Shown in pieces: positions 18,169-28,200 of a stretch of DNA of 64,000 bases. Origin of the DNA: DATJMJ01 sp035503915 (GTDB taxonomy: Bacteria > Actinomycetota > Acidimicrobiia > Acidimicrobiales > Palsa-688). Position 1 is the stretch's first letter. The number at the start of each line of letters is the position of its first letter. The DNA lies in NCBI GenBank assembly GCA_035503915.1, contig DATJSU010000011.1:124001-188000 (forward strand). Reading direction: 5' to 3'. Under the pieces are notes generated by a model. The model did no database searches, was not told the origin of the DNA, and saw only the letters and a program-made list of their open reading frames with translations. Both the position numbers and the translations under genes were made by a program.

Positions 18169-21066
18169 TCAGGGAGCGGGGACAAGCTCGCGGCCTACGT
18201 AATTGAGGAAGAAATCGTTCTTGTTGTTGAAGTAACTGCCCTTCAGGTCAAGCATCACCGCTCGGGGCACGCCGTTGGGGCCGACCTGCAACAGGCAGCA
18301 CTTGCCCGCCTGCATGTACTTGGCCTTGTCCGCAAAGTCGGGGTTGTTGGGGTCGAAGAGGAACTCGCCGGTGCTGTCGTTGACATCCAGGTACCAGGTG
18401 GAGGTGGTCGGGTGCTGAGGCTTTACGCTCCCGGTGCCCACGTTTGTTTCGCTCTCGAGGGGCTCGCCCAGGCTTTGCAACATGTCGACGTACTCTGGGT
18501 CGCTCAACGGGCTACCGTCAGCGGCGGTGATGGAGACCAAGTCGACGTCCCCGGTGATCGACTTCCATGTACCACTGCAAACCATGCGTACGGCGTTCCA
18601 ATCAGTGCAGATCTGGGGGATCTTGGTACCCCGGGGCCCGTCGGCCATCTGGAACCCGACGGTCTGCGGCTCTTTCACGTAGGGCTCCTCAGGGTCGATG
18701 TGGTTCTCCTGCCAATGCCAGTCGAGGGTGAGCTCCTTCTCCTTTGCGGCGTTGTCGAGATTTCGCACGTAACCCGAGCCATCGTTGACCCATTCGCCGA
18801 AGCGCTGTACCCAGCGGTCCTGGACCTGGTACCACTCGGGGCTGCCCTTTTCCACGCCCAAGGAGAGCATGTCCGACTGGAGCTTCTGCAAAGCACAGGC
18901 TGCCGCACAGGTGCTAGACAGGAACACCGGCTCTTTGATGAGGACCTGGCCAACAGAGCTCACGGTCTGGCCATCTATGGTCACGTCGGAGGGGTAGCCG
19001 AGCCACTCGATGTCGAGGTCGCTCACTGTCTTCAGTTTGATAGCAGCAGGTTTTTCCACCGCGAGACCTTCTTCTAGGAGCTGAATGGCCTCGGAGGCTC
19101 GGGAGCGGAGGGTGACCACCACGTGGTTTTCCTTGCAGAAGGCGATCAGGTCGGAAAGGTTTTGAGAGGATATGCCAAAAATATTGGCTGCGTCAGAGAG
19201 GTCGAGCACCATGCCGGGCTTGAGGTCCGCCATTGCCCGTACCGCCCGTGACAAGGTGTCGGCGTCTTCGCCGGTCCCGATCGTGCTATCGACGAGCTTT
19301 GTGCCCTCCGCGTACTCGGACGCGTCGGCGGCCTCGAGCGCGGTGACCATGCCCGGTACCCGTGCGATCGTGGCGTCGGCGATCGCTCCGGTCACCACCT
19401 CCGGGTCGACGAACAGTAGAGCGGCGTTGCCTCCGAAGTTGGTCGAGTCGTCAGCCCACGTGGTAGCGGCGCTCTCCCAGTCCCCGTTGTACCAATCTTG
19501 CTCGAGCGTATTGAAGTGCTGGGACACGGCGGCGTCAACGCTTGCCTTCAAGTCTTGCACTTTTTTCAGCAGGAAGGGGGCCTGCTTGTAAATGAGAAGG
19601 AGGTTGTTGGTGACAGCGTTGTCGAGGAGCGCCATTTCAGCAGGGTCGTCTTTGGCCTCCTCCCAGAGCTGTGCCTCGAGGTCGAGGTAGTTGATCAGCC
19701 CCGTCGGGACAGCCATGACGCCTTTGGCGAGCAGGACGGGCAAGTCGTAGAAGATGCCGTGCACAAGCCCGTAAGTAAGGTGGTAGATGCCCTGCAACGC
19801 ACCTTTGCTGATGTCATAAGTGGCTAAATAGCCGTTGTAGGGCGTCTGGTCGGGGGCGCTATCGTCGATGCTGACGGTGATCTTGTCGGTGGAACCCTTC
19901 GCCACTTCGATAGCGTCGGGGTTGATTGGTTCGAGGTCGTCGTCGCCCTTCAAGACGAAAGCGCGCGGGGCCCTGAACTGCACGTAGGCCCGGGTACCCC
20001 CGGAGACCTTCTGGCCCCCGTCGTTCGTGCCGAACGTACGGCTGGCTACGGTGGCGATCACCGAGTCGAAGACCTGTTCCTCGCCTGGCCGCAGCACGAC
20101 GATAGGAGAGGGTGCGGCGGCACTCATTGAAGAAAGCTGTTTCTGGATCACCCCACCTACAGCTTGCAGTGACCCTCCGTCGGCGTTGCCCGACAGCTCG
20201 GGGTAGATGGGTGCCACGACCACCGTTTTGCTGCCGGAGAGGTCCTTCAGCGTCACTTGCTCACTGAACGACGTCCCGGCCTTGATGAGGTCGTTGCCCT
20301 CGGGCGACTTGGTGTTGACCGAGAGGCCTTTTTCGACCTTGAAGTAGAGGATCCCGCTCAGCTCGAAATCGACGCCTTCAATGTCCTCGCCCCCGACGTT
20401 GACCACACGGTTGTCTGGTGTGGCGGTTTCTCCTGCGGGCGCCTCTGGGGCGATGGTGCACTGGCCGCGGTCGAGGATGAAGTTGTACTGGCCGTTTTTG
20501 TCTGTTGTCGTGCTGCCGCCGCTCGGGCACTTGGCGTCGACGGTAACCCCCTCGGCTGGGTCGCCCGAGCCGGCTATGGTGACCGTGCCGCTCACCTCCC
20601 AGCCGTGGTCGAGGACGTACACCATGCCACAGGAGGACCAGCTACCGAACGGCGAGGTACCGTCTATGCACACCTGCACCCAGTCGCTGCTCGGGTACTC
20701 TGCGCGAACAACACAGGACGACCCATTGGCCCCGCAGCCCGAAACGACCGGGCCGACAGCCGACAGCCCCCAAGCCCAGTGAACGTTTCTGGCGGGCCCT
20801 CCGCAACCGTCTGTCGCTGGCCCGGCGCTGGCAGTAAGCAACTGGCCTACGTGCACCACATTGGGCCCCGACGACAGGGACATCTGGGCACAGCGCGAGT
20901 TGAAGGCGCCCCCCGGGTACGAAATGCCTGGGTAGGGCGGTAGGGACTCGGCTCCAGCGGGAGCCACATCTATGGGCGCGAGGACAACGACCGTGCTCAG
21001 GCTGGCAGCGAGGAGCAGCATTGGCAGCAGGACCGACGTCCACCTGACCCGCGAGCGCAAGCTCAT
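18169..21066 (-). CDS. Large secreted protein with C-terminal edema-factor/ExoY-like cyclase domain
   Basis: 965 residues. A signal peptide covers about 1-40. A carboxypeptidase-regulatory/Cna-B-like domain lies near 150-235 (VSGTVTIAGSGDPAEGVTV). A long helical middle part (about 390-625) resembles the pre-toxin regions of polymorphic toxins. Residues ~628-965 follow the EF/CyaA/ExoY pattern: GI near the start, VVVTLRSR (conserved Arg), then EEGLAVEKPAAIKLK, where Lys residues sit at spacing 0, +5 and +7 exactly as in ExoY (K-x4-K-x-K) and as Lys346/His351/Lys353 in EF, then a metal-type DxD in TGDVDLVSI near 839. The later motif that holds the third metal ligand (NHGTE in EF) reads NVGTG, so that His is missing. 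Activity is therefore uncertain. No immunity gene is obvious. Confidence 0.62.
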   Translation of the reverse strand: MSLRSRVRWTSVLLPMLLLAASLSTVVVLAPIDVAPAGAESLPPYPGISYPGGAFNSRCAQMSLSSGPNVVHVGQLLTASAGPATDGCGGPARNVHWAWGLSAVGPVVSGCGANGSSCVVRAEYPSSDWVQVCIDGTSPFGSWSSCGMVYVLDHGWEVSGTVTIAGSGDPAEGVTVDAKCPSGGSTTTDKNGQYNFILDRGQCTIAPEAPAGETATPDNRVVNVGGEDIEGVDFELSGILYFKVEKGLSVNTKSPEGNDLIKAGTSFSEQVTLKDLSGSKTVVVAPIYPELSGNADGGSLQAVGGVIQKQLSSMSAAAPSPIVVLRPGEEQVFDSVIATVASRTFGTNDGGQKVSGGTRAYVQFRAPRAFVLKGDDDLEPINPDAIEVAKGSTDKITVSIDDSAPDQTPYNGYLATYDISKGALQGIYHLTYGLVHGIFYDLPVLLAKGVMAVPTGLINYLDLEAQLWEEAKDDPAEMALLDNAVTNNLLLIYKQAPFLLKKVQDLKASVDAAVSQHFNTLEQDWYNGDWESAATTWADDSTNFGGNAALLFVDPEVVTGAIADATIARVPGMVTALEAADASEYAEGTKLVDSTIGTGEDADTLSRAVRAMADLKPGMVLDLSDAANIFGISSQNLSDLIAFCKENHVVVTLRSRASEAIQLLEEGLAVEKPAAIKLKTVSDLDIEWLGYPSDVTIDGQTVSSVGQVLIKEPVFLSSTCAAACALQKLQSDMLSLGVEKGSPEWYQVQDRWVQRFGEWVNDGSGYVRNLDNAAKEKELTLDWHWQENHIDPEEPYVKEPQTVGFQMADGPRGTKIPQICTDWNAVRMVCSGTWKSITGDVDLVSITAADGSPLSDPEYVDMLQSLGEPLESETNVGTGSVKPQHPTTSTWYLDVNDSTGEFLFDPNNPDFADKAKYMQAGKCCLLQVGPNGVPRAVMLDLKGSYFNNKNDFFLNYVGRELVPAP

Positions 21067-21238
21067 GGAAGACCCCCTCTCTCAGCAGAGGCGCAGCAGG
21101 GCGCCCCGCCCGGTTGCGATAGCGGCCGGGTAATAGAGATCCAAGCAGGCATGCGTCACAAAAACGTCACAGAACGTCACATCGCCTAGCCGCCACACTG
21201 CTGCACGAGGCCGCCGTGCTCCCTGGACGTCGTCGAGT

Positions 21239-22006
21239 ATGCTACTGGTAGTCGTGGAGCGGCAACGAACGATCCCCTTTGAGGGGGCGAGCAATTTCCG
21301 GGACCTCGGCGGCTACCCAAACGCACGGGGCAGGCGCACCCGCTGGGGAGCCGTCTATCGCTCGGGAGCGCTGCACAAGCTCACCGCTGCAGATTCGGTA
21401 GTTTTTCAGCGTCTCGGTGTCCAGGCGGTTTTCGACCTTAGGGGAAACACTGAGCGCGCCCAGCAGCCCGACCCAATGCCTTCGGTGCACCTGCCTGTCC
21501 AGGACGAGCTCCCCGAGCACGAAATGGCCCAACTGCTGCGAGCACAAAGCGCGAGCGAGGCCGAGGAAATCATGTTCGGCATCTATCTTGACTTGCTCGA
21601 AGAACGCGCCCCGGTTTTCGGTCGTCTGCTCACGGAACTGGCAGACCGGGCAAAGCTGCCAGCGCTTTTCCACTGCGCCGCAGGCAAGGACCGCGCTGGC
21701 CTGGCGTCGGCACTGTTGCTATCTGCGCTCGAGGTCGACCGGGAGAGCGTCCTTGCCGACTACGAGCTCACGGGCGAGCTGATCAGGGAAGAGTTCGCTC
21801 CCGTCCGTACAGCGTTGACCACTGCCGGCGCCTCCGCTGGAGCCATCGACGTCATGCTGGGGTCCCCCCGAGCGCCGCTCGCGGGTGCCCTCGAGGAGAT
21901 CGACCGACGTTACGGGGGTGCGAAGGAGTACTTGCACGGCCCGGCCGGCCTCGAGCCAAGCACGAGCAGCCGGCTCCAAGAAGTACTTACTGAGCCTTTT
22001 GAATAG
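21239..22006 (+). CDS. Tyrosine-protein phosphatase (Y_phosphatase3/IphP type)
   Basis: 255 residues. The family opening GASNFRDLGGY and VYRSGALHKLT are near the N-terminus, and the catalytic P-loop FHCAAGKDRAG (nucleophile Cys near residue 147) is intact with its Lys-Asp-Arg signature. Cytosolic by appearance. ATG 21239 or GTG 21254 could be the start; neither has a strong ribosome site. It is divergent from the secreted cyclase-like gene, and the ~170 bases between should hold both promoters. Confidence 0.88.
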   Translation: MLLVVVERQRTIPFEGASNFRDLGGYPNARGRRTRWGAVYRSGALHKLTAADSVVFQRLGVQAVFDLRGNTERAQQPDPMPSVHLPVQDELPEHEMAQLLRAQSASEAEEIMFGIYLDLLEERAPVFGRLLTELADRAKLPALFHCAAGKDRAGLASALLLSALEVDRESVLADYELTGELIREEFAPVRTALTTAGASAGAIDVMLGSPRAPLAGALEEIDRRYGGAKEYLHGPAGLEPSTSSRLQEVLTEPFE

Positions 22007-22031
22007 AAGTCGATGATGGGCAGCTTAGTGA

Positions 22032-23078
22032 TCAAGGCGGGCCCAGGGAACTCGTTTCCCATTGGGCTAGTTCCTTTATCAGGGTCGAGCGCCGGTGGGG
22101 CTCGATGAACGCGGCAGCGATCCCGTTGCTCGCCAGTCGGGCGAGGGCCGGGCGGTCCAGGGCAAAAGCCTCGACGAGCTGGCGGTAATTTTCGCCAATG
22201 TAGCCACCGAAGTACGCCGGGTCGTCCGAGTTGATCGTGACGTGTAGCCCGCGAGCGAGCATGTCGACGACAGGGTGGTCGGCCAAGCTTGGGAAAACTC
22301 CGAGCACCACGTTGGAAAGTGGGCAGACAGTAAGTGGGGTCGCTGCTGCAGCCAGGCGGTCCACCAATGCCTCGTCCTCTAGGCTGCGCACACCGTGGTC
22401 GACGCGAGAGACGCGCAGGAGATCGAGCGCTTCCCAGACGTACGCGGGTGGGCCTTCCTCGCCGGCGTGCGCTACACATCGCAGGCCGGAGGCATGTGCC
22501 AAGGCGAATACCGAGGCAAACTTGGCCGGCGGGTTGCCCGCCTCAGCTGAGTCCAGCCCCACCCCGATGACAGGGACATCTAGGCGAAGGACCCGCCGCA
22601 ACATCGCGATCGCCTCTTCGGGGGTGCGGTCACGCAGGAAATTGACTATCAGCCCGCTTGTGACACCGAAGTCACGGGCGCTTGAGCTCACGGCTTGGCC
22701 GACGCCTCCGAGGGCCGCTTCCAGGGGGATGCCTCGGATGGTGTGGGCCTGGGGGTCGACGAAGATCTCGACGTGGCGTACTGCATCTGCGCGTGCCCGG
22801 GCGAAGTATGCCCGAGCGAGGTCATAGAAGTCCTCCTCGCGACGCAACACGGCTGTGTTCTCGTAATAGAGGTCCAAAAAGTCGCTCAAGTTGGAGAACC
22901 TGTACCTCGCGCGAAGTCGCTCGACGTTGCCGTAGGGAAGCGGGATCTTGTTACGCTCCGCGAGTGCGAATATCAGCTCGGGCTCGAGCGTGCCCTCTAT
23001 GTGAAGGTGCAGCTCCACTTTGGGCAGCGTCGCGATGTCGGCGTCGCTAGCCGGGCCCGAGCCGCTTGGCGCTCTCAC
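22032..23078 (-). CDS. Adenine deaminase (adenosine/AMP deaminase superfamily)
   Basis: 348 residues from GTG 23078. Zinc ligands are visible: HLHIEGT, the later His in CVAHAGEEGPP with its catalytic Glu, and the Asp pair in VTINSDDPAYFGGY. The details LPKVELHLHIEGTLEPELIFA, EIFVDPQAHTIRGIP and YVWEALDLL match the bacterial adenine deaminase subgroup (Pseudomonas PA0148 type) better than true adenosine deaminases, so hydrolysis of adenine to hypoxanthine is the likelier reaction. An in-frame TTG at 23189 would add 37 basic, non-family residues and is less likely. Purine salvage enzyme, cytosolic. Confidence 0.86.
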   Translation of the reverse strand: MRAPSGSGPASDADIATLPKVELHLHIEGTLEPELIFALAERNKIPLPYGNVERLRARYRFSNLSDFLDLYYENTAVLRREEDFYDLARAYFARARADAVRHVEIFVDPQAHTIRGIPLEAALGGVGQAVSSSARDFGVTSGLIVNFLRDRTPEEAIAMLRRVLRLDVPVIGVGLDSAEAGNPPAKFASVFALAHASGLRCVAHAGEEGPPAYVWEALDLLRVSRVDHGVRSLEDEALVDRLAAAATPLTVCPLSNVVLGVFPSLADHPVVDMLARGLHVTINSDDPAYFGGYIGENYRQLVEAFALDRPALARLASNGIAAAFIEPHRRSTLIKELAQWETSSLGPP

Positions 23079-23456
23079 GATGGCGACCTCAGGGGCCGAG
23101 AGGCGGGAGGGGGCGCGGGCCTGCCTCGACGGGCTGCGCCGGTGGCTTGCCCGCTCCGGTCCCGCCCTCGGGACCGGGCGTTGTTGCAACCTGGTGCCTC
23201 AGTCTGCCGGGCCAATGAAGCAAGGAATCTAGCGCAGATCAAAACGGCTCGACCAAGCCCAGGTGGCAACTGCGGCCGTCACTACCCGGCAGGCTGCACA
23301 GGTGGGGAATGGCGAGGCGGGGGCTAACCCAGGAAATAAGTGCTCCTAGCGAAAAAGCCGAACATTGTTGGGCCATCGCCTTTATCCCGCTCCCTGACGT
23401 TGGTACCCTCCGAGGTAAGGCTCACGAGCAGCGTGCCTTACCAGGAAGGTGGTCAA
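23079..23456. other. Intergenic region between adenine deaminase and small membrane protein
   Basis: No gene was seen. It should hold the promoters of both divergent genes; the only clear structure is the inverted repeat listed next. Confidence 0.55.
23414..23442 (+). promoter_or_regulatory. Inverted repeat before small membrane protein gene
   Basis: Perfect 8-base arms GGTAAGGC and GCCTTACC are separated by 13 bases and end directly before the AGGAAGG ribosome site of the next gene. It could be an mRNA hairpin or a repressor site. The left half (AGGTAAGGCTCAC) resembles half of a DtxR/IdeR iron box, a weak hint only. Confidence 0.45.
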
Positions 23457-23615
23457 GTGGCGAAGAAGATCCGCAGCAACCGGCTGAAGAACGGGCGCGT
23501 GGCACGGCTCATTTACTCAGGCACTGCATTTTTCGTGATCGGCAGCGCGGTGGCCGTTCTGGGCGCTCCTATTAAGTGGGACGGGATCCTCTCGGGGATC
23601 TCCTCGCTCCTTTAA
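23457..23615 (+). CDS. Small single-span membrane protein
   Basis: 52 residues: a basic N-terminus (VAKKIRSNRLKNGRVARL) followed by one hydrophobic segment (IYSGTAFFVIGSAVAVLGAP) and a short tail. A good ribosome site (AGGAAGGTGG) precedes the GTG start. Function unknown. The strong initiation region and the hairpin in front make it likely to be a real, regulated gene. Confidence 0.68.
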   Translation: MAKKIRSNRLKNGRVARLIYSGTAFFVIGSAVAVLGAPIKWDGILSGISSLL

Positions 23616-23657
23616 GGGCCCACTGACCTAGTCGACAGCTTCGTAAGCTGCTTTCTA

Positions 23658-24578
23658 ATGCCTGCTGCGCCACCGGGGCCCCTGGACGGTAAGCAGGTCG
23701 TCCTTACCGGCGCTACCAACGGCATAGGGCTTGCAGCGATAGGGCAACTGGCTGCCAGAGGAGCCAATATCGCGTTGGTGGCTCGCGACCGCGAGCGGGG
23801 CGAGGCTGCCGCTCGAAGAGCGCGGGAAGCAGCCAGAGCTGGCGGCCACCACGTCGTCGTCGACGTCGTGGCCGGTGACCTCAGCTCGCAGGCTGACGTT
23901 CGGCGCTTCGCATCCTGGGTCGTGGCCCATTACCCGAAGGTAGACATCCTCATCAACAACGCTGGGGCTAATTACTCGCGCCGGCGGGTGACTAGCGATG
24001 GCATCGAGATGACGTGGGCGCTCAACCATCTCGCTCCGTTCCTCCTGACGACCTTGTTGCTCGACCGGATGGGCGGCTCCGCTCCCTCACGTGTCATCAC
24101 AACCGCCTCGGACGCAAGCCGCGGCGCTCACATTCCCTTCGATGACCTTGACGGAACGAAGGTATACTCCGGGTTCGCGCCGGGGAAGGGTTTCCGTCGT
24201 TACGGCCAGACCAAGCTCGCCAACATCGTCTTCACTATGGAGCTGGCGCGGCGGGCCAAGGGGACCGGTGTGAGGGCGTACTCTTTCCACCCCGGCTTGG
24301 TTGCCACCGGTTTCAACCACAACAACGGCCTCGTTGCGGAGGCGGCGATGGCCGTCATAAAGCCTTTCGCGCGCCGCCCAGACGAGGGGGCCGACACCTT
24401 GGTCTGGCTCGCCGAGGTGCCGCTACCTGAAGTGGCAAACGGAGGCTACTTTTTCGACCGGCGTGAGCATCAGGCGCCAGCAGGTGCCAAGGAACGGGAG
24501 GTTGGCCCGCGCCTCTGGGAGATCAGCGAAAACCAGGTCAAGGGGAGCGAGCTGAGCGCCGGTCCGGAATTTTCGTAA
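23658..24578 (+). CDS. Short-chain dehydrogenase/reductase (retinol dehydrogenase-like)
   Basis: 306 residues with the cofactor motif TGATNGIG (about 17-24), NNAG near 100, and the catalytic YGQTK (YxxxK) near 182, plus the upstream TTAS Ser. The pattern LTGATNGIGLAAIGQLAARGA and the length fit the classical subgroup related to retinol dehydrogenases; NADP(H) is favoured by an ARDRERG segment. The substrate is unknown. It stands alone with its own start at 23658. Confidence 0.88.
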   Translation: MPAAPPGPLDGKQVVLTGATNGIGLAAIGQLAARGANIALVARDRERGEAAARRAREAARAGGHHVVVDVVAGDLSSQADVRRFASWVVAHYPKVDILINNAGANYSRRRVTSDGIEMTWALNHLAPFLLTTLLLDRMGGSAPSRVITTASDASRGAHIPFDDLDGTKVYSGFAPGKGFRRYGQTKLANIVFTMELARRAKGTGVRAYSFHPGLVATGFNHNNGLVAEAAMAVIKPFARRPDEGADTLVWLAEVPLPEVANGGYFFDRREHQAPAGAKEREVGPRLWEISENQVKGSELSAGPEFS

Positions 24579-24779
24579 GCGTACAGAATGTTGCAGACCT
24601 AGACGCGAGGACGAGCGGTCCCAGGGGGAGGTGGGAACACATGTACGCTCGGGCTGTAGTCAGTTACGCGATCTCCTCGTAGGAAGTCAGCGGGCTATAG
24701 CTGGAGGTTCCTCCCGGCCGGGACCAGCGGGGGGCGCGCCGCCAACACAGCGTCGGCCCACTTAATAGGAGGTTCTTAC

Positions 24780-25127
24780 GTGACAGATTCCATCGACCCA
24801 AAGGTCCCACCAAGCGGGACCGGTTGCGCGGAGTGCCTGGAGTCGGGTGGTTGGTGGCTGCACCTACGACGGTGTGCGCAGTGCGGCCACATTGGATGTT
24901 GCGACAACTCGCCCAGCCAGCACACGACTGCGCATGCCAACTCGTCAGGGCACCCGGTCATCCGCAGCTTCGAGCCGGGAGAGAGCTGGTTTTGGGACTA
25001 CCGGACCAGCCAATATGTAGACGGGCCTCCTCTGGCGCCCCCCGAGCACCGCCCTCAGCACCAGCCCGTACCGGGACCAGCCGGCCGTGTGCCGGCCAAT
25101 TGGCGGGACCTTATCGTGCAGTCGTAG
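24780..25127 (+). CDS. UBP-type zinc finger protein
   Basis: 115 residues. Residues about 16-70 form a zf-UBP domain: CAECLESGGWW, CAQCGHIGCCD, then HTTAHANSSGHPV and WFW, with the full Cys/His set. In eukaryotes this fold binds the ubiquitin C-terminus; in actinobacteria it occurs in short stand-alone proteins of unknown role. The tail is Pro/Gln-rich. GTG start with a clear TAGGAGG ribosome site. Confidence 0.88.
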   Translation: MTDSIDPKVPPSGTGCAECLESGGWWLHLRRCAQCGHIGCCDNSPSQHTTAHANSSGHPVIRSFEPGESWFWDYRTSQYVDGPPLAPPEHRPQHQPVPGPAGRVPANWRDLIVQS

Positions 25128-25160
25128 AGACGGCTGCTTTTTTAGGTTTTTGTCCGGTTA

Positions 25161-25174
25161 GGGACCAAGGTCCC
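25161..25174. promoter_or_regulatory. GGGAC-N4-GTCCC palindrome, DosR-like site
   Basis: The 14-base perfect palindrome GGGACCAAGGTCCC, preceded by TTA, matches the core GGGAC-N4-GTCCC of binding sites for NarL/LuxR-type regulators such as mycobacterial DosR (flanks and the central four bases differ from that consensus). It lies about 110 bases before the giant surface-protein gene. Confidence 0.4.
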
Positions 25175-25285
25175 GGATACTTCGGCGCGGCTCAGTAGCG
25201 GTCATAACGGACCGAGGGAAAAAGGACCGGGAAAGTCCGGGAAAACTCGTCCAGCCGCGAGCTCGGCGACGCATGGAGGTCCCCT

Positions 25286-28200
25286 ATGCCCAACCTGTCC
25301 GCTCGTCTGGGCCAGGCTCGTAGAGCGACTGCCGCTCGTACCCTTGGGTCTCGGGCGTCACATGGCCCAAGGGCCAAGCGCCACTGGCGCCTCCGGCAAC
25401 TGGGTACCGTTGGCGTCTCGGGCGTTCTCATCGGCTCGCTGGCCAGCGTCGCCGTGACTTCGGACGCCTGGGCGCAGCTCACTACTTTGGTCACTAATTC
25501 GTTCACGGGCAATTCGACACCCGCAGGACAATGGGTACTGCCTGAAGGGAGCAACGTCGCCTGCCTGACGGCCGGGCCGCAGGTCACGTCATCGTCTGTC
25601 CCCAACTGCTCGCCGACTACGGACTCTTCCGGTTCGGGCGCACTTCGGCTCACCACCAACGGCGGGAGCCTGGTCGGAGCCGTTTTCAACACCACGAGCC
25701 TGCCTTTTAGCCAGGGGCTCGACATCAACTTCGACACCTACCAGTTCGACGGGACGGGGGCCGACGGCATATCCTTTGCCCTTTCGGTCACCAATCCTGC
25801 CAACCCGTCCCCACCGGCGACCCCGGGCCCGGTTGGCGGCTCGCTCGGCTACTCGACGGACCAGAGCGAGGCTGGACTCCCCTATGGGTACCTCGGCTTC
25901 GGCTTTGACGTCTTTGGGAACTTCCACAGTTCGAGCTACGGCGGCACCACCTGTTCCACCACGAGCGCCGAAGCCGAGACCGTCACCGTGCGCGGTCCCG
26001 GCAACGGCACCTCGGACTACTGCATCCTGGCGTCGAGCGGTGGCCTCGGTACGGACGCTCTCGACGTCCCGAGCGGCCAGACTCACAACAGCAGCGACAT
26101 GGTGCCGGTCGAGATAGCTCTCAACCCGACGGGCTCGTCGGTCTCGACGCCGACGTCGGGGCTCACGGTGCCCGCCGACGGCTTCCTCGTGGCCTTTACG
26201 CCGATCGGCGGCACGCAGCATACCCTCACGGGCACGTTGCCCGACCTGAGCGACTACAGCTCGCTCGGCTTCCCCTCGAGCTGGTTCAATTCCTCGACCG
26301 GCTACCCCTACCAGGTCACCTTCGGTTGGACCGCGTCCACCGGCGGCTCCAACGAGTACCACGAGGTCAACACCCTCGCCTCGCAAACTCTCAATGGCCC
26401 GTTGCCCACCCTCAGCCTGAGCGACTCCGACTCGACCGGCGGGGCCCTGAAGCAAGGGAGCGACACGAGCACTATCACTCTCATCCCATCGGTTTCCACG
26501 GCTAATGAGGCCTCCGCGCCCACAGTTACCGACACCTTCCCCACCGGGGTTGTCCCCGGCACCCCGACCGGGACCAACTGGAACTGTTCTGCGTCATCGG
26601 GCCAGACAGTGAGCTGCACCTGGACGGGCGGGACCGAGGACGCGGGCAGCTCTTTCCCTTCTATAAGCGTCCCTGTGAGCGTGAGCTCCTCGGCGACCGC
26701 AGGAGCGGGCAACGACAGCGCCAAGATCTCATCTGACGACGCCCTCGCCGCAGTGGCGCAGGACAACTTCACCGTCGAATTGCTTCCCGGCGCTCCCACC
26801 AGCCTCTCAGGGTCGGCCAAAGACAGTTCCGTAACGCTTTCCTGGGCGGCGCCGGCCAACGACGGCGACAGCGCCATCACAGGCTATGTCGTCACGCCTT
26901 ACATAAACGGGACGGCGCAGGCGGCGCAAAGCTTCAACTCGACCGCGCAGACCGAGACCGTGACGGGGCTCACGGCGGGAACGCCCTACACCTTTGCGGT
27001 CGCAGCGGTCAACGGGGTGGGCACCGGTCCCAACTCGACGCAATCCGGCATTATTACGCCGAACGCCAGCCCAACCATTACGACCCCCAGTCTGGCTGAC
27101 GGGGACACCACCGTCGCCTACGACCACGGGATAAGCGCGACGGGAGGGACCGGCTCTTACACGTGGTCAGTCACCTCAGGGGTCCTGCCGCCGGGCCTCA
27201 GCCTCAACTCGAGCACCGGAGCGGTCTCGGGCACGCCGACAACGACCGGCTCGTACCCGTTCACAGTCGGCCTCACCGACCAAGGCGGAGGTAGCACGAG
27301 CCACGACTACACCATTGACGTGGCCAGCCCGCCCGACATCACGACCGCCTCGTTGCCGGGCGGCGATATCGGGCAGCCCTACTCCCAGACTGTGGCCGCG
27401 ACGGGTGGGACGGCGCCGCTCACGTGGTCGATATTGAGCGGTGCCCTTCCCGCTGGCCTGTTGCTGGGGAGCTCCACGGGGACAATTTCGGGGACGCCCA
27501 CGACGGCGGGTACCCAGACGTTCACGGTCGAGGCCACTGACGCCGTCGGCGCCACCACTTCGCATGCCTACACGGTGAGCATCGCAGACGCCGTAGGGAT
27601 TGCCACCGCCTCACTGCCGGACGACGACGTGGGCGTCGCCTACGGCCCTCAAACCCTGGCCCCGAGCAACGGCACCGCCCCCTATACCTGGTCGATCGCA
27701 TCTGGGGACTTGCCGACCGGCCTCAGCCTCGACCCCGACAGCGGAGAGCTGACGGGCACGCCGACGACTGTCGGCACCTATGACTTCGTTGCCGAAGTGA
27801 CCGATGGGGCGGGCCAGAGTGCCACCAACGCCTACACGGTGGTCATAGCGTCGCTGCCTTCGGTCACCCCGTCGTCGCTGCCCGGCGGGGAACAGGGAGT
27901 TGCCTACAGCCAGACGGTGGCTGTTTCTGAGGGGACCGCCCCGTACACCTGGTCCTTGCAAAGCGGTAGCGTCCCTCCGGGCACCAGCTTCAACACGAGC
28001 AACGACACCCTGAGCGGCACGCCCACAGCCGCCGGTGACTACAGCTTCACGGTCCAGGTCACGGACTCCGACGGCCAGTCCGCATTGCAGGCCTATACGG
28101 TCGATGTCCAAGCTGCCCCATCCATCACGACGATTTCTTTGGCCACCGGCGAGGTGAACGCAACTTATGCACCTCTCACGCTCACTGCGACCGCTGGCAC

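Noticed and set aside
23079..23189. N-terminal extension of adenine deaminase to a TTG start
   Set aside because: The added residues are basic and low-complexity and not part of the family; GTG 23078 gives a normal start.
25128..25285. Possible c-di-GMP riboswitch before the giant surface protein
   Set aside because: The conserved GEMM core strings were looked for and not found; only short inverted repeats are present.
25589..26455. Long open frame on the minus strand inside the giant surface-protein gene
   Set aside because: It shows no domain and mirrors the codon pattern of the true gene; high-GC genes often leave such shadows open.
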